11,465 nucleotides of DNA from contig URYP01000068.1 of assembly GCA_900552115.1 (NCBI GenBank), positions 1-11,465 on the forward strand. The letters are read 5' to 3'. This document shows, one piece after another, positions 1 to 6,253 of this stretch. Below the pieces are notes generated by a model. The model searched no databases. It saw only the letters and a list, made by a program, of their open reading frames with translations, and was not told the origin of the DNA. The translations under genes were made by a program, and so were the position numbers. The stretch comes from an uncultured Oscillospiraceae bacterium. GTDB taxonomy: Bacteria > Bacillota > Clostridia > Oscillospirales > Acutalibacteraceae. Position 1 is the stretch's first letter, and every line of letters starts with the position of its first letter.

Positions 1-1703
1 ACAATCCCATGCAGGACGGGCCCCTGTTGGCGGTCATGCTCTCCCCGGTGGGCGGGTTTATTCCGGACGACCTGGCGGCCATCCGCTCCGAAAAACGGCA
101 AATACCCCTGTATGCCGCGGTGCGCCGGTCGGCCCGGGATTCATCCGATCCCGCACTGGCCCGGCGGTGCGCGGATTTTTTGGAGCGGATGGAGTATTAC
201 CGGCGGCTTGCCGCCGGTCTTCCTGCTGACCAGTTTGTTCACCGGCTGCTGGAGGAAACCGGACTGACCGCGTTTTACAGTGTGCGGTCCCACAGCGAGC
301 AGCGCATCGCCAATCTGCGGCGATTACACGAATATGCCCGGCAGTTTGAGCAAGGGCGCTTCCGCGGCCTGTCCGCTTTTGTCCGTTATCTGGACCGGCT
401 GGAACAGCAGCACATGGATTTGTCCGCGGCCTCGACCCTGTCCGAGCACGCCAACGTGGTACGGGTTATCAGTATTCACCATTCCAAAGGGCTGGAATTT
501 CCAGTCGTGTTTCTCGCGGGGCTGGGACACGCGTTTAACCTGGATTCAACCAAAGGGGCTCTGCTGATGCAGGCACAGATGGGCATCGGCCTCGTGCGAC
601 AGGATCCGGAAACCCGCAAGCAGTTCCCCACCTTGCCCCGGCAGGCGGTTTCGCTGGCCATACGGCAGGCGGAACGGGCGGAGGAACTGCGCGTGCTGTA
701 TGTGGCCATGACCCGCGCCAAAGAAAAACTATGCCTTGTCATGACGGCGAAAGATCCCGTGTCCCGTCTGACAAAACTGGCTTCATCACTGAATGAAACG
801 GCTGTTCTGCCCGCGCATACCCTGTTGGCGGCTCAGTGCCTGGGCGACTGGCTGCTGCTGGCCGCTTTGCGCCATCCATCGGGCGGCTTTTTCCGCAAGC
901 TGGCGGGAGAAGAGGCGCTGGGGAACCTGCCATCGGCTACTGCCTGGAAAATGGAAATTTGTCCGGCGCCCGCCGCCGAAGAAGAGCAGGAAGAGGCGGT
1001 TACAGCAGCCGTGGACCCCGCCCTTATCTCACAACTGAAGGAACGTTTCCAGTTTGTGTATCCTTATGCGGCCTTGACGCAGATACCCTCCAAGCTGGCG
1101 GCGTCCGCGCTGTCGCATCAGGCCATGGCGGCCGATCACATTGCGGAACAGCGGCCTTCTTTTTGGGAAAAGCAGCCGCTTTCGGCGGCCGAGCGCGGCA
1201 CGGCCATGCATACATTTATGGAGCATGCCGATTATCTGCGTGCTAAAGAGAACGCCGCGCGTGAAGCCGACCGGCTGCTGGCGGCAGGCATACTTTCTGA
1301 GGATCAGCGGCAAAGTCTGAATATGCGCCGGCTGGAGCGATTTTTTGGAAGTCCACTTTGCCGGCGGATGCTGCAGGCGCCGGACTGGCGGCGGGAACAG
1401 CGCTTTACGGTGGATATCCCCCTGCCCTTTTTCGGCTATACCCTGCCGGACGGGCAGGAGCAAGAACGCATTGTGGTACAGGGAATTGCGGACAGCGTCT
1501 TCTTGGAAAACGGCGGCTGGGTGATTGTGGATTATAAAACCGATACCGTGTCTTCGGATGACGAGCTGGCCTCCCGGTACCGGGAGCAGCTGCGCATCTA
1601 TGCCTATGCCCTGGAACGGGTACTCCGCCGCCCTGTGCGGGAATGTTGGCTGTATTCGTTTTCACTAAACCGGGCGGTACGTGTGGAGACGTCTGAATGG
1701 TAA
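1..1703 (+). CDS. addA: ATP-dependent helicase/nuclease subunit A (AddA), C-terminal part, 5' truncated
   Basis: AddA is the helicase-nuclease subunit of AddAB, which processes double-strand DNA ends for RecA-dependent repair in Bacillota. The frame is open to the left edge, so the ATG at position 9 is probably internal (the preceding codons read Asn-Pro, as in the AddA motif NPxQDxPL). Numbering from that Met: the UvrD-type motif VISIHHSKGLEFPVVFLAG is at 153-171 and the last helicase motif LRVLYVAMTRAKEKL at 227-241. A Glu-rich linker follows at about 323-329. The RecB-family nuclease domain has RGTAMH with His401, GIAD with Asp495, VDYKTD with Asp508 and Lys510, and YREQL with Gln527. All expected catalytic residues are present, so the nuclease looks active. 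The ATP-binding N-terminal half lies outside the window. addB usually precedes addA in this phylum, so it is probably just to the left. The gene ends shortly before a strong terminator. Confidence 0.95.
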   Translation, partial: NPMQDGPLLAVMLSPVGGFIPDDLAAIRSEKRQIPLYAAVRRSARDSSDPALARRCADFLERMEYYRRLAAGLPADQFVHRLLEETGLTAFYSVRSHSEQRIANLRRLHEYARQFEQGRFRGLSAFVRYLDRLEQQHMDLSAASTLSEHANVVRVISIHHSKGLEFPVVFLAGLGHAFNLDSTKGALLMQAQMGIGLVRQDPETRKQFPTLPRQAVSLAIRQAERAEELRVLYVAMTRAKEKLCLVMTAKDPVSRLTKLASSLNETAVLPAHTLLAAQCLGDWLLLAALRHPSGGFFRKLAGEEALGNLPSATAWKMEICPAPAAEEEQEEAVTAAVDPALISQLKERFQFVYPYAALTQIPSKLAASALSHQAMAADHIAEQRPSFWEKQPLSAAERGTAMHTFMEHADYLRAKENAAREADRLLAAGILSEDQRQSLNMRRLERFFGSPLCRRMLQAPDWRREQRFTVDIPLPFFGYTLPDGQEQERIVVQGIADSVFLENGGWVIVDYKTDTVSSDDELASRYREQLRIYAYALERVLRRPVRECWLYSFSLNRAVRVETSEW

Positions 1704-1737
1704 CGGCATTCGCCCTTTCCTTTTAGTAAAGATAGTA

Positions 1738-1777
1738 TAAACCGAACCCCCGCGTAAAAACGCAGGGGTTCGGTTTA
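1738..1777. terminator. Bidirectional intrinsic terminator between convergent addA and the pduL-like gene
   Basis: A perfect 13-bp inverted repeat pairs 1738-1750 (TAAACCGAACCCC) with 1765-1777. A C-A mismatch and a further 3-bp GCG/CGC stem follow inside, closed by the loop TAAAAA at 1755-1760. The plus strand continues with GTCTTTATT. The minus strand continues with TACTATCTTT, a weaker T-rich tail. It lies 34 bp after the addA stop and 17 bp from the stop of the pduL-like gene, so it can serve both convergent genes. The remaining bases of the 91-bp gap hold nothing else I recognise. Confidence 0.92.
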
Positions 1778-1794
1778 GTCTTTATTCAGCCCGT

Positions 1795-2355
1795 TTAGCC
1801 CACGATATGAAAAATATCGTCCTCCCGGAAAGGACAATCATCATCCGCCAGCAGGTGGATACGGTTGGAGCAGAGATGGGATATCCGCACCGCCACATTG
1901 TCGAGTCGGCGGCCATCCGGCGTTTCGAGCGAGATAACCTGTCCTTCCAGCAGCGACAGGGTCGAAGCATCCTCCGGCGGCATATGAATATGCGGCTGCG
2001 GAATCATCACGCCGGTCTCGAGCGAGGCTTCTCCGGCCTCTCCTTTCAGGGTCACGCCGCCTGCTGTTCCGTGACCGGACAACTCCACTTTGGCGTCCAC
2101 GCCCAGTTTTCGGGCCTGGGCCGGTGTCAATTCCACCTGTGTACGGGGCGCGGAAGGTCCCAGAATGGGCAATTCCACGGATTCACCGCTGGGGCCGGTG
2201 ACCATTACCGATTGCACCGCCATAAATTTTCCGGGCATATCGGTGGGAACGCGGGACGTCAGCTTCGCCGTTTCTCCAAATAACGTCCGGATCATCTTTT
2301 TGGTCAGGTGCACATGCGGCTCCTGCAGGGTAATTTCCAGTTGTTGGCTGTTCAT
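1795..2355 (-). CDS. PduL-family phosphate acyltransferase-like protein (divergent)
   Basis: This 186-aa protein fits the PduL family, zinc-dependent phosphotransacylases that interconvert acyl-CoA and acyl-phosphate; PduL is unrelated to Pta. Supporting matches in order are HVHL at 14-17 (His14, His16), LFGE at 25-28, the inter-barrel signature LPILGP...RTQVELT at 62-77, ARKLGV at 81-86, HIHMPPEDA at 122-130 (His122, His124), and IHLLADDD at 166-173 (His167). These His residues match the family's metal ligands. Residues before both HxH motifs are unusual: Pro13 and Pro121 stand where the family normally has Arg (RHVHL, RHIHM). The segment SGHG at 93-96 stands where SGD is usual. No N-terminal microcompartment-targeting extension is visible. 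The gene follows the GH3 gene after 21 bp. AAAGGAG lies 12 nt before the ATG, a slightly long spacing. Family assignment is strong. Acetyl or propionyl specificity, and whether it is active, cannot be told from the sequence. Confidence 0.85.
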   Translation of the reverse strand: MNSQQLEITLQEPHVHLTKKMIRTLFGETAKLTSRVPTDMPGKFMAVQSVMVTGPSGESVELPILGPSAPRTQVELTPAQARKLGVDAKVELSGHGTAGGVTLKGEAGEASLETGVMIPQPHIHMPPEDASTLSLLEGQVISLETPDGRRLDNVAVRISHLCSNRIHLLADDDCPFREDDIFHIVG

Positions 2356-2376
2356 AACAATAGAGGTCTCCTTTGT

Positions 2377-4701
2377 TCAGAGAGTGACGATCTGGCCGCG
2401 GGACACTACGGCAACGCTGCGGACATCCGGTTCATCGGTATAAAAAGCGATGGTCTTTTCTTCGTCCGGATCCAGTTCAGCGCGGCGATTGGCATACAGG
2501 CGGTCGTTTACATAGAAGTCGGCGCTGAGAATGTCGGTCATTCCCCCCGCGTTGCGGGCGGTCAGGACATACGCACCGTTTTCCTGCCGAAGGGACAGGA
2601 CAAAATCAGCCTCCAGGTCATAATCATAGGTAAACTCGCCCATGACGCCCTCGGTTTCATCCGCATAGGCAATGCGCGCCTTGCGGTATTCGTTGCCCTC
2701 GTTGCAAGCCGGCGACATGCCACCCACAAAGACACGGAACACACCTTTTTCCACCCGACGTTTAAGGTCGGCATCCAGCAGGGAGAGATCATAGGGCGTC
2801 AGCACAAAGGAAACATCCTTCGTTTCGCCCGGTTTCAAGTGCACGCGGGTAAAGCCCTTTAAAGTGGTAACCGGCGTGGATACACAGGTCTGCATATCCG
2901 TAACATACAGTTGGGCTACTTCGTCGGCCTCAACCTCACCGGTATTGCGCACCGCAGCGGTCACGATGACGTTGCGCCCGTCTTTTTCGGTACGCAGATT
3001 CTCATACGCAAAGGAGGTATAGGACAGGCCATAGCCGAACCGGTAACGCGGCACGGCGGGCAAATCGAGATAATCGTATTTCCGGCCGGACAGGTGGTAG
3101 TTATAGAACAGCGGCAGCTGTTCCACGCTGCGGGGGAAGGATACGGGCAGTTTGCCGGAGGGGCATACGTCGCCGAACAGGATATCCGCCACGGCGCTGC
3201 CGCCTTCTTCGCCGGAGAACCAGGATTCCAGAATGGCCATGGCGTGTTCAGCCGCATATTCAAGAATGACGGGTTTGCCGGTTGCCGCCACAAGGATCAC
3301 GGGCTTGCCGGTCTCGCAGACAGCCCGGATCAACGCATCCTGCGCACCGGTAAAGTGCAGGTCGGCGCGGTCGTTGTTTTCGCCGGTGGAACGCGCGCAG
3401 TCCCCCACGCCCACGATCACGACATCGGCTTGGCGGGCCGCTTCCACCGCTTCGGCAATACCGTCGGTGCTGTCATCCATAAACTCGCAGCCGCGGGCAT
3501 ACAGCACCGCGTCTTTGCCGACCTTAGAAACAACGCCGTCATAAATCGTTACCGCCTGGTCTTCTTCAGGCGTGCAGGTATAGTCGCCGAATTCCTGTGT
3601 TTTAATGGCCGGCCCCACCAAAGCCACCTTGCCGACGGTTTTGGACAAAGGCAGGATACCGCCCTCGTTTTTCAGCAGCACCATCGATTCACGGGCGGCT
3701 TTGAGCGCCGTTTGGCGGTGAGCCGGGGAATCCCAGCCATCCACGTCCGCCCACTCCATCGGGGGATTCTCGTCCCGGTCGAACACGCCCAGCTCAAATT
3801 TGACCCGCAGGATATTGCCCACCATGGTGTCGATATCATCCATATCGATGAGACCCTGCTCCAGAGCGGGTTTGATGCCGGCCTTGTAGACCTGGCCGGC
3901 CGCACAGAGGTCGACTCCGGCCTTGGCCATGATGGCCGCCGCCTCGGTATCATCCGCCGCCATGGTATGTTTGGTATAAAGGTGCTCCGGCGCGCCGACG
4001 TCGGTGACCACATAGCCGTTAAAGCCCCACTCTTCCCGCAGCAGCTTGGTGAGCATTTCATGGGAACCGGAACAGGGTACGCCATTGTTGACATGATAGG
4101 CGCTCATAACCGATTTGACCTTGCCCTGCTTGACCGCTGCGCGGAAAGGCGGGAAATGCACCTCGCGCAGCGTACGCTCGGAATAGCCGACAATGTTGCT
4201 GTCGCGGCCGCCGAGTCCGGCGCCGTGGGCCGCAAAATGCTTGGGCGTCGCGGTGAGGCCGAGGCTCTGATACCCTTCGATCCAGGCCAAGCCAATCTTT
4301 TCCACCAGATAGGCATCTTCGCCAAAGGACTCCTCCACGCGGCCCCAACGGGGATCGCGCGCCACGTCCAGCACCGGAGACCAGGCCTGCATGGAATTGG
4401 CCGCCTTGCATTCCTCGCCGGTTACTTCGGCCACTTCGCGCACGGTCTCGGTATTCCATGTGGCGGCCATGGCGATGGCTTGCGGAAAAATGGTGCATCC
4501 GGTGCCATATGAATAGCCGTGCACGCACTCACCTTTATACAGGGGTGGAATGCCCAACCGTTCCACGCCGGTGATACCCCAGCTTTCAGTAATCTGGGAA
4601 ATTTTTTCATCCAGCGTCATTTGTTCCAGCAAGGCCTGTACCTTATCCTCATAAGCGCCTTCAGGCTGAGAAATCAATGCGGTTTTACGACGTGTGTTCA
4701 T
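2377..4701 (-). CDS. Glycoside hydrolase family 3 protein (beta-glucosidase/beta-xylosidase-like), cytoplasmic
   Basis: GH3 enzymes release terminal beta-linked sugars by a retaining mechanism. The 774-aa protein has the usual two-domain core. The N-terminal barrel includes IFPQAIAMAATWN at 71-83, DPRWGR at 116-121, TPKHFAAHG at 152-160, GGRD at 164-167, and the nucleophile region GYVVTDVGA with Asp234. The alpha/beta sandwich contains VLLKNEGGILPL at 341-352 and GENNDRADL at 440-448, where Glu441 is the likely acid/base. A fibronectin-III-like domain follows at about 575-660, then an extra C-terminal segment at about 685-774. GGRD and SERTLREVHFPPF resemble clostridial beta-xylosidase-type members more than BglX, but substrate is not decidable here. 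There is no signal peptide (the N-terminus is MNTRRKTALIS), so it should act on imported oligosaccharides. The start is supported by AAGGAGG 9 nt upstream of the ATG. It is first in a two-gene unit with the pduL-like gene. Confidence 0.93.
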   Translation of the reverse strand: MNTRRKTALISQPEGAYEDKVQALLEQMTLDEKISQITESWGITGVERLGIPPLYKGECVHGYSYGTGCTIFPQAIAMAATWNTETVREVAEVTGEECKAANSMQAWSPVLDVARDPRWGRVEESFGEDAYLVEKIGLAWIEGYQSLGLTATPKHFAAHGAGLGGRDSNIVGYSERTLREVHFPPFRAAVKQGKVKSVMSAYHVNNGVPCSGSHEMLTKLLREEWGFNGYVVTDVGAPEHLYTKHTMAADDTEAAAIMAKAGVDLCAAGQVYKAGIKPALEQGLIDMDDIDTMVGNILRVKFELGVFDRDENPPMEWADVDGWDSPAHRQTALKAARESMVLLKNEGGILPLSKTVGKVALVGPAIKTQEFGDYTCTPEEDQAVTIYDGVVSKVGKDAVLYARGCEFMDDSTDGIAEAVEAARQADVVIVGVGDCARSTGENNDRADLHFTGAQDALIRAVCETGKPVILVAATGKPVILEYAAEHAMAILESWFSGEEGGSAVADILFGDVCPSGKLPVSFPRSVEQLPLFYNYHLSGRKYDYLDLPAVPRYRFGYGLSYTSFAYENLRTEKDGRNVIVTAAVRNTGEVEADEVAQLYVTDMQTCVSTPVTTLKGFTRVHLKPGETKDVSFVLTPYDLSLLDADLKRRVEKGVFRVFVGGMSPACNEGNEYRKARIAYADETEGVMGEFTYDYDLEADFVLSLRQENGAYVLTARNAGGMTDILSADFYVNDRLYANRRAELDPDEEKTIAFYTDEPDVRSVAVVSRGQIVTL

Positions 4702-4755
4702 ACTCCCGTTCCTCCTTATAGCCGTTCCTTTTTCGCGATTTGCACGATTATCGGT

Positions 4756-4784
4756 ATCATAGCATACTCCGTCGAAAAATAATA
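4756..4784 (-). promoter_or_regulatory. Predicted SigA-type extended -10 promoter for the GH3 gene
   Basis: On the minus strand the sequence TGCTATGAT contains a -10 hexamer TATGAT at 4756-4761, five of six to consensus, preceded by the extended -10 TG. The hexamer 17 bp upstream (4779-4784, TATTAT) is a poor -35, which an extended -10 can tolerate. The predicted start near 4749 would give a leader of roughly 48 nt before the GH3 start codon. This is read by eye only. Confidence 0.5.
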
Positions 4785-4803
4785 GCCAGGATGACGTAAA
4801 AAC

Positions 4804-4819
4804 TGGTCAATTTTGGCCA
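4804..4819. promoter_or_regulatory. Imperfect palindrome, possible operator between the two divergent promoters
   Basis: Arms TGGTCAA (4804-4810) and TTGGCCA (4813-4819) match at six of seven positions around a 2-bp centre. The site lies about 20 bp upstream of the predicted GH3 -35 and 17 bp upstream of the predicted yihY -35, a plausible place for a regulator of either gene. No regulator gene is present in the window, and a palindrome of this size can arise by chance. Confidence 0.25.
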
Positions 4820-4836
4820 ATCCATACGCCGGTTTA

Positions 4837-4865
4837 TTGACTTTTCAGCAGGGCTGGGCTACAAT
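4837..4865 (+). promoter_or_regulatory. Predicted SigA promoter for the yihY-family gene
   Basis: TTGACT (4837-4842) and TACAAT (4860-4865) are separated by exactly 17 bp. Each hexamer matches the SigA consensus at five of six positions. The predicted transcription start near 4872 gives a leader of about 100 nt before the ATG at 4976. This is the best promoter I can read in the window. Confidence 0.75.
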
Positions 4866-4918
4866 GAATCAAAATGTGTTGAAGGCCAACCTGGATTCGA
4901 CAGAATGGGCTTGTCTTT

Positions 4919-4940
4919 TATTGTCCTTTGCGGGACAATA
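4919..4940. promoter_or_regulatory. Perfect 8-bp inverted repeat in the yihY leader, operator or RNA hairpin
   Basis: TATTGTCC (4919-4926) and GGACAATA (4933-4940) are perfect inverted copies around TTTGCG. An additional T-A pair flanks them. A further TTGTC occurs at 4911-4915, exactly 10 bp before the TTGTC at 4921-4925. The site is about 50-70 nt downstream of the predicted transcription start and about 20 nt upstream of the ribosome binding site at 4962. There is no T-tract on either strand directly after the stem, so it is not a standard terminator. It could be a repressor operator or a leader-RNA hairpin. Confidence 0.45.
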
Positions 4941-4975
4941 AGAAAAAAGCGTCACAATGAGAGGGGGCGGCGTCC

Positions 4976-5893
4976 ATGGTGCGGCACGCATGGCGATCCA
5001 TACAGCAGTTCAGCCAGCGGTTGGGCGAGGATTCCGTCGGAGCGTACGCCGCACAGGCGGCCTTTTTTATCCTGATTTCCTGTTTTCCCTTCGCGATGCT
5101 GCTGATTACCGTGCTGCAATATTTGCCGTTTTCCCAAACGGAGATCCTGCATAGCTTTACCAACATTTTTCCGGAAACGGTCATCCGTTTCATTGAAACC
5201 ACCATGCAGGATATTTACAGCCGCACGACGGGGGATATCACCATTATTTCCATATCGGCGCTGACCGCGCTGTGGGCTTCTTCCAAAGGGTTTTACGCCC
5301 TTATGCAGGGACTCAATTCCGTCTACCGGATCGACGAACGGCGGTCATGGCCGGTGCTCAAAATCCTATCCGCTGTTTACACGCTGGCGTTTGCCCTGCT
5401 GCTGATCGCCACACTGGGCCTGCTGGTGTTTGGCAACAGCATTTACCGCTGGATCGTCGCAAAAATCCCCGCTATTGCGGATTTGGCGGTGGTGGTGATC
5501 AGCGTGCGAACCTTTGTCAGTTTTACCATACTGGCGATTTTTTTCCTGCTGCTCTACCTCTTCATCCCCAACCGCAAAATTAAAAAAGAACAGTTTCTGA
5601 CCGAGCTGCCGGGCGCCATGCTCGCCGCCCTGGGATGGATTGGGTTTTCCTACCTGTATTCGTATTATATCGATCATTTTGCGCGCAGTTCCTATGTCTA
5701 CGGCAGCCTGACCGCCGTGGTGCTGCTGATGCTCTGGCTTTATTTCTGTATGTTTATTATGCTGCTGGGCGCCGAGATCAACGTTGTGCTGCAAAGCGAC
5801 CTGTTTGATCCCATTCACCGCTGGTGGAAAGCGCGCCGGGAACGAAAAGCCGCCAAAAAAGCGGCGGAAAAGGCGCCGCCGGATAACGAATAA
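4976..5893 (+). CDS. YihY/BrkB family inner-membrane protein
   Basis: A 305-aa polytopic membrane protein of the YihY/virulence factor BrkB family, whose biochemical role is not well established. About six hydrophobic segments can be read, near residues 25-50, 87-110, 130-154, 176-197, 211-232 and 242-266. Family-like features include GAYAAQAAFFILISCFPF near the N-terminus, WASSKGFYALMQGLNSVY at 100-117, PGAMLAALGW at 212-221 and the final YGSLTAVVLLMLWLY...LLGAEIN at 242-269. The C-terminal tail, about 282-298, is strongly basic and probably cytoplasmic. The start is supported by AGGGGG at 4962-4967, 8 nt before the ATG. It is transcribed alone from a predicted SigA promoter about 110 bp upstream, with a palindromic element in its leader, and ends exactly at a terminator. 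Older databases call this family ribonuclease BN, an assignment since moved to the unrelated ElaC/Rbn protein. Confidence 0.92.
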   Translation: MVRHAWRSIQQFSQRLGEDSVGAYAAQAAFFILISCFPFAMLLITVLQYLPFSQTEILHSFTNIFPETVIRFIETTMQDIYSRTTGDITIISISALTALWASSKGFYALMQGLNSVYRIDERRSWPVLKILSAVYTLAFALLLIATLGLLVFGNSIYRWIVAKIPAIADLAVVVISVRTFVSFTILAIFFLLLYLFIPNRKIKKEQFLTELPGAMLAALGWIGFSYLYSYYIDHFARSSYVYGSLTAVVLLMLWLYFCMFIMLLGAEINVVLQSDLFDPIHRWWKARRERKAAKKAAEKAPPDNE

Positions 5894-5928
5894 AAAGACC
5901 GGATGGGATAAACCCCATCCGGTCTTTT
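5893..5928. terminator. Bidirectional intrinsic terminator shared by the yihY-family gene and the his operon
   Basis: A perfect 15-bp inverted repeat pairs 5893-5907 (AAAAGACCGGATGGG) with 5914-5928, with the 6-nt loop ATAAAC. The plus strand ends in TCTTTTATG followed by TATTTTTATCC. The minus strand ends in TCTTTTTATTCG. The hairpin starts on the last base of the upstream stop codon (5891-5893) and ends two bases into the hisE stop codon (5927-5929), so it occupies the whole space between two convergent genes. Confidence 0.96.
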
Positions 5929-6253
5929 ATGTATTTTTATCCACCGTTTTAAAGGTTTTCAGATTTCCCGCTTTGCCATGCCGTTCTTCCAGCACGGCCC
6001 GCACATCGGCGGGCGAGATATCCTGCTGCGCCATCATAACCAACAAGTGGTAGGTCAGGTCGGCAATCTCACCGACCGTTTCCTCCTTACAGCCGTTTTT
6101 AGCGGCGATAATCGTCTCTGCGGTCTCCTCCCCCACCTTTTTTAGGATTTTATCAATTCCCTGTGTAAACAGGTAGTGGGTATAGGATTTTTCCACCGGA
6201 TGATTCCGGCGGTCCACGATGGTATCGTAGACTTCCTGAATGCAGTTACTCAT
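5927..6253 (-). CDS. hisE: Phosphoribosyl-ATP pyrophosphatase (HisE)
   Basis: HisE hydrolyses phosphoribosyl-ATP to phosphoribosyl-AMP and pyrophosphate, step 2 of histidine synthesis. The 108-aa protein is the usual length for a stand-alone HisE. The signature is complete: SYTHYLFTQGIDKILKKVGE at 23-42, EETAETIIAAKN at 42-53 and DLTYHLLVMM at 65-74. These carry the acidic residues of the MazG-like helical fold that bind Mg2+ (Glu42, Glu43, Glu46, Asp65). It is the last gene of the his operon. Its ATG overlaps the end of the hisA-hisI fusion by 8 bp, and AAAGGAG lies 9 nt upstream inside that gene, implying translational coupling. HisE is often fused to HisI (HisIE), but here HisI is fused to HisA and HisE is left free. 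Confidence 0.97.
   Translation of the reverse strand: MSNCIQEVYDTIVDRRNHPVEKSYTHYLFTQGIDKILKKVGEETAETIIAAKNGCKEETVGEIADLTYHLLVMMAQQDISPADVRAVLEERHGKAGNLKTFKTVDKNT

Noticed and set aside
2911..4512. A 533-codon open frame on the plus strand
   Set aside because: It is fully antisense to the GH3 gene, whose motifs, start site and length are convincing. The translated frame has no recognisable domain and is rich in His and Gly, typical of the reverse strand of a GC-rich gene.
4888..4902. CTGGATTCGACAG, resembling the conserved 5' end of tmRNA (ssrA)
   Set aside because: No tag-peptide frame or tRNA-like TTCAAATCC...CCA 3' end follows within about 350 nt. The stretch instead runs into the yihY-family coding region. 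The same GGATTCGAC string also occurs by chance near 9389 inside hisD.
4864..4941. A 25-codon leader ORF (starting MNQNVLK) ending in the yihY leader palindrome
   Set aside because: Its ATG overlaps the predicted -10 hexamer, so it would not be in the transcript from that promoter. It has no Shine-Dalgarno sequence, and its residues do not suggest an attenuator peptide.
4976..5893. Annotation as ribonuclease BN
   Set aside because: This is a legacy name for YihY/BrkB proteins. RNase BN activity belongs to the unrelated ElaC/Rbn metallo-hydrolase, and this protein is a polytopic membrane protein with no nuclease motif.
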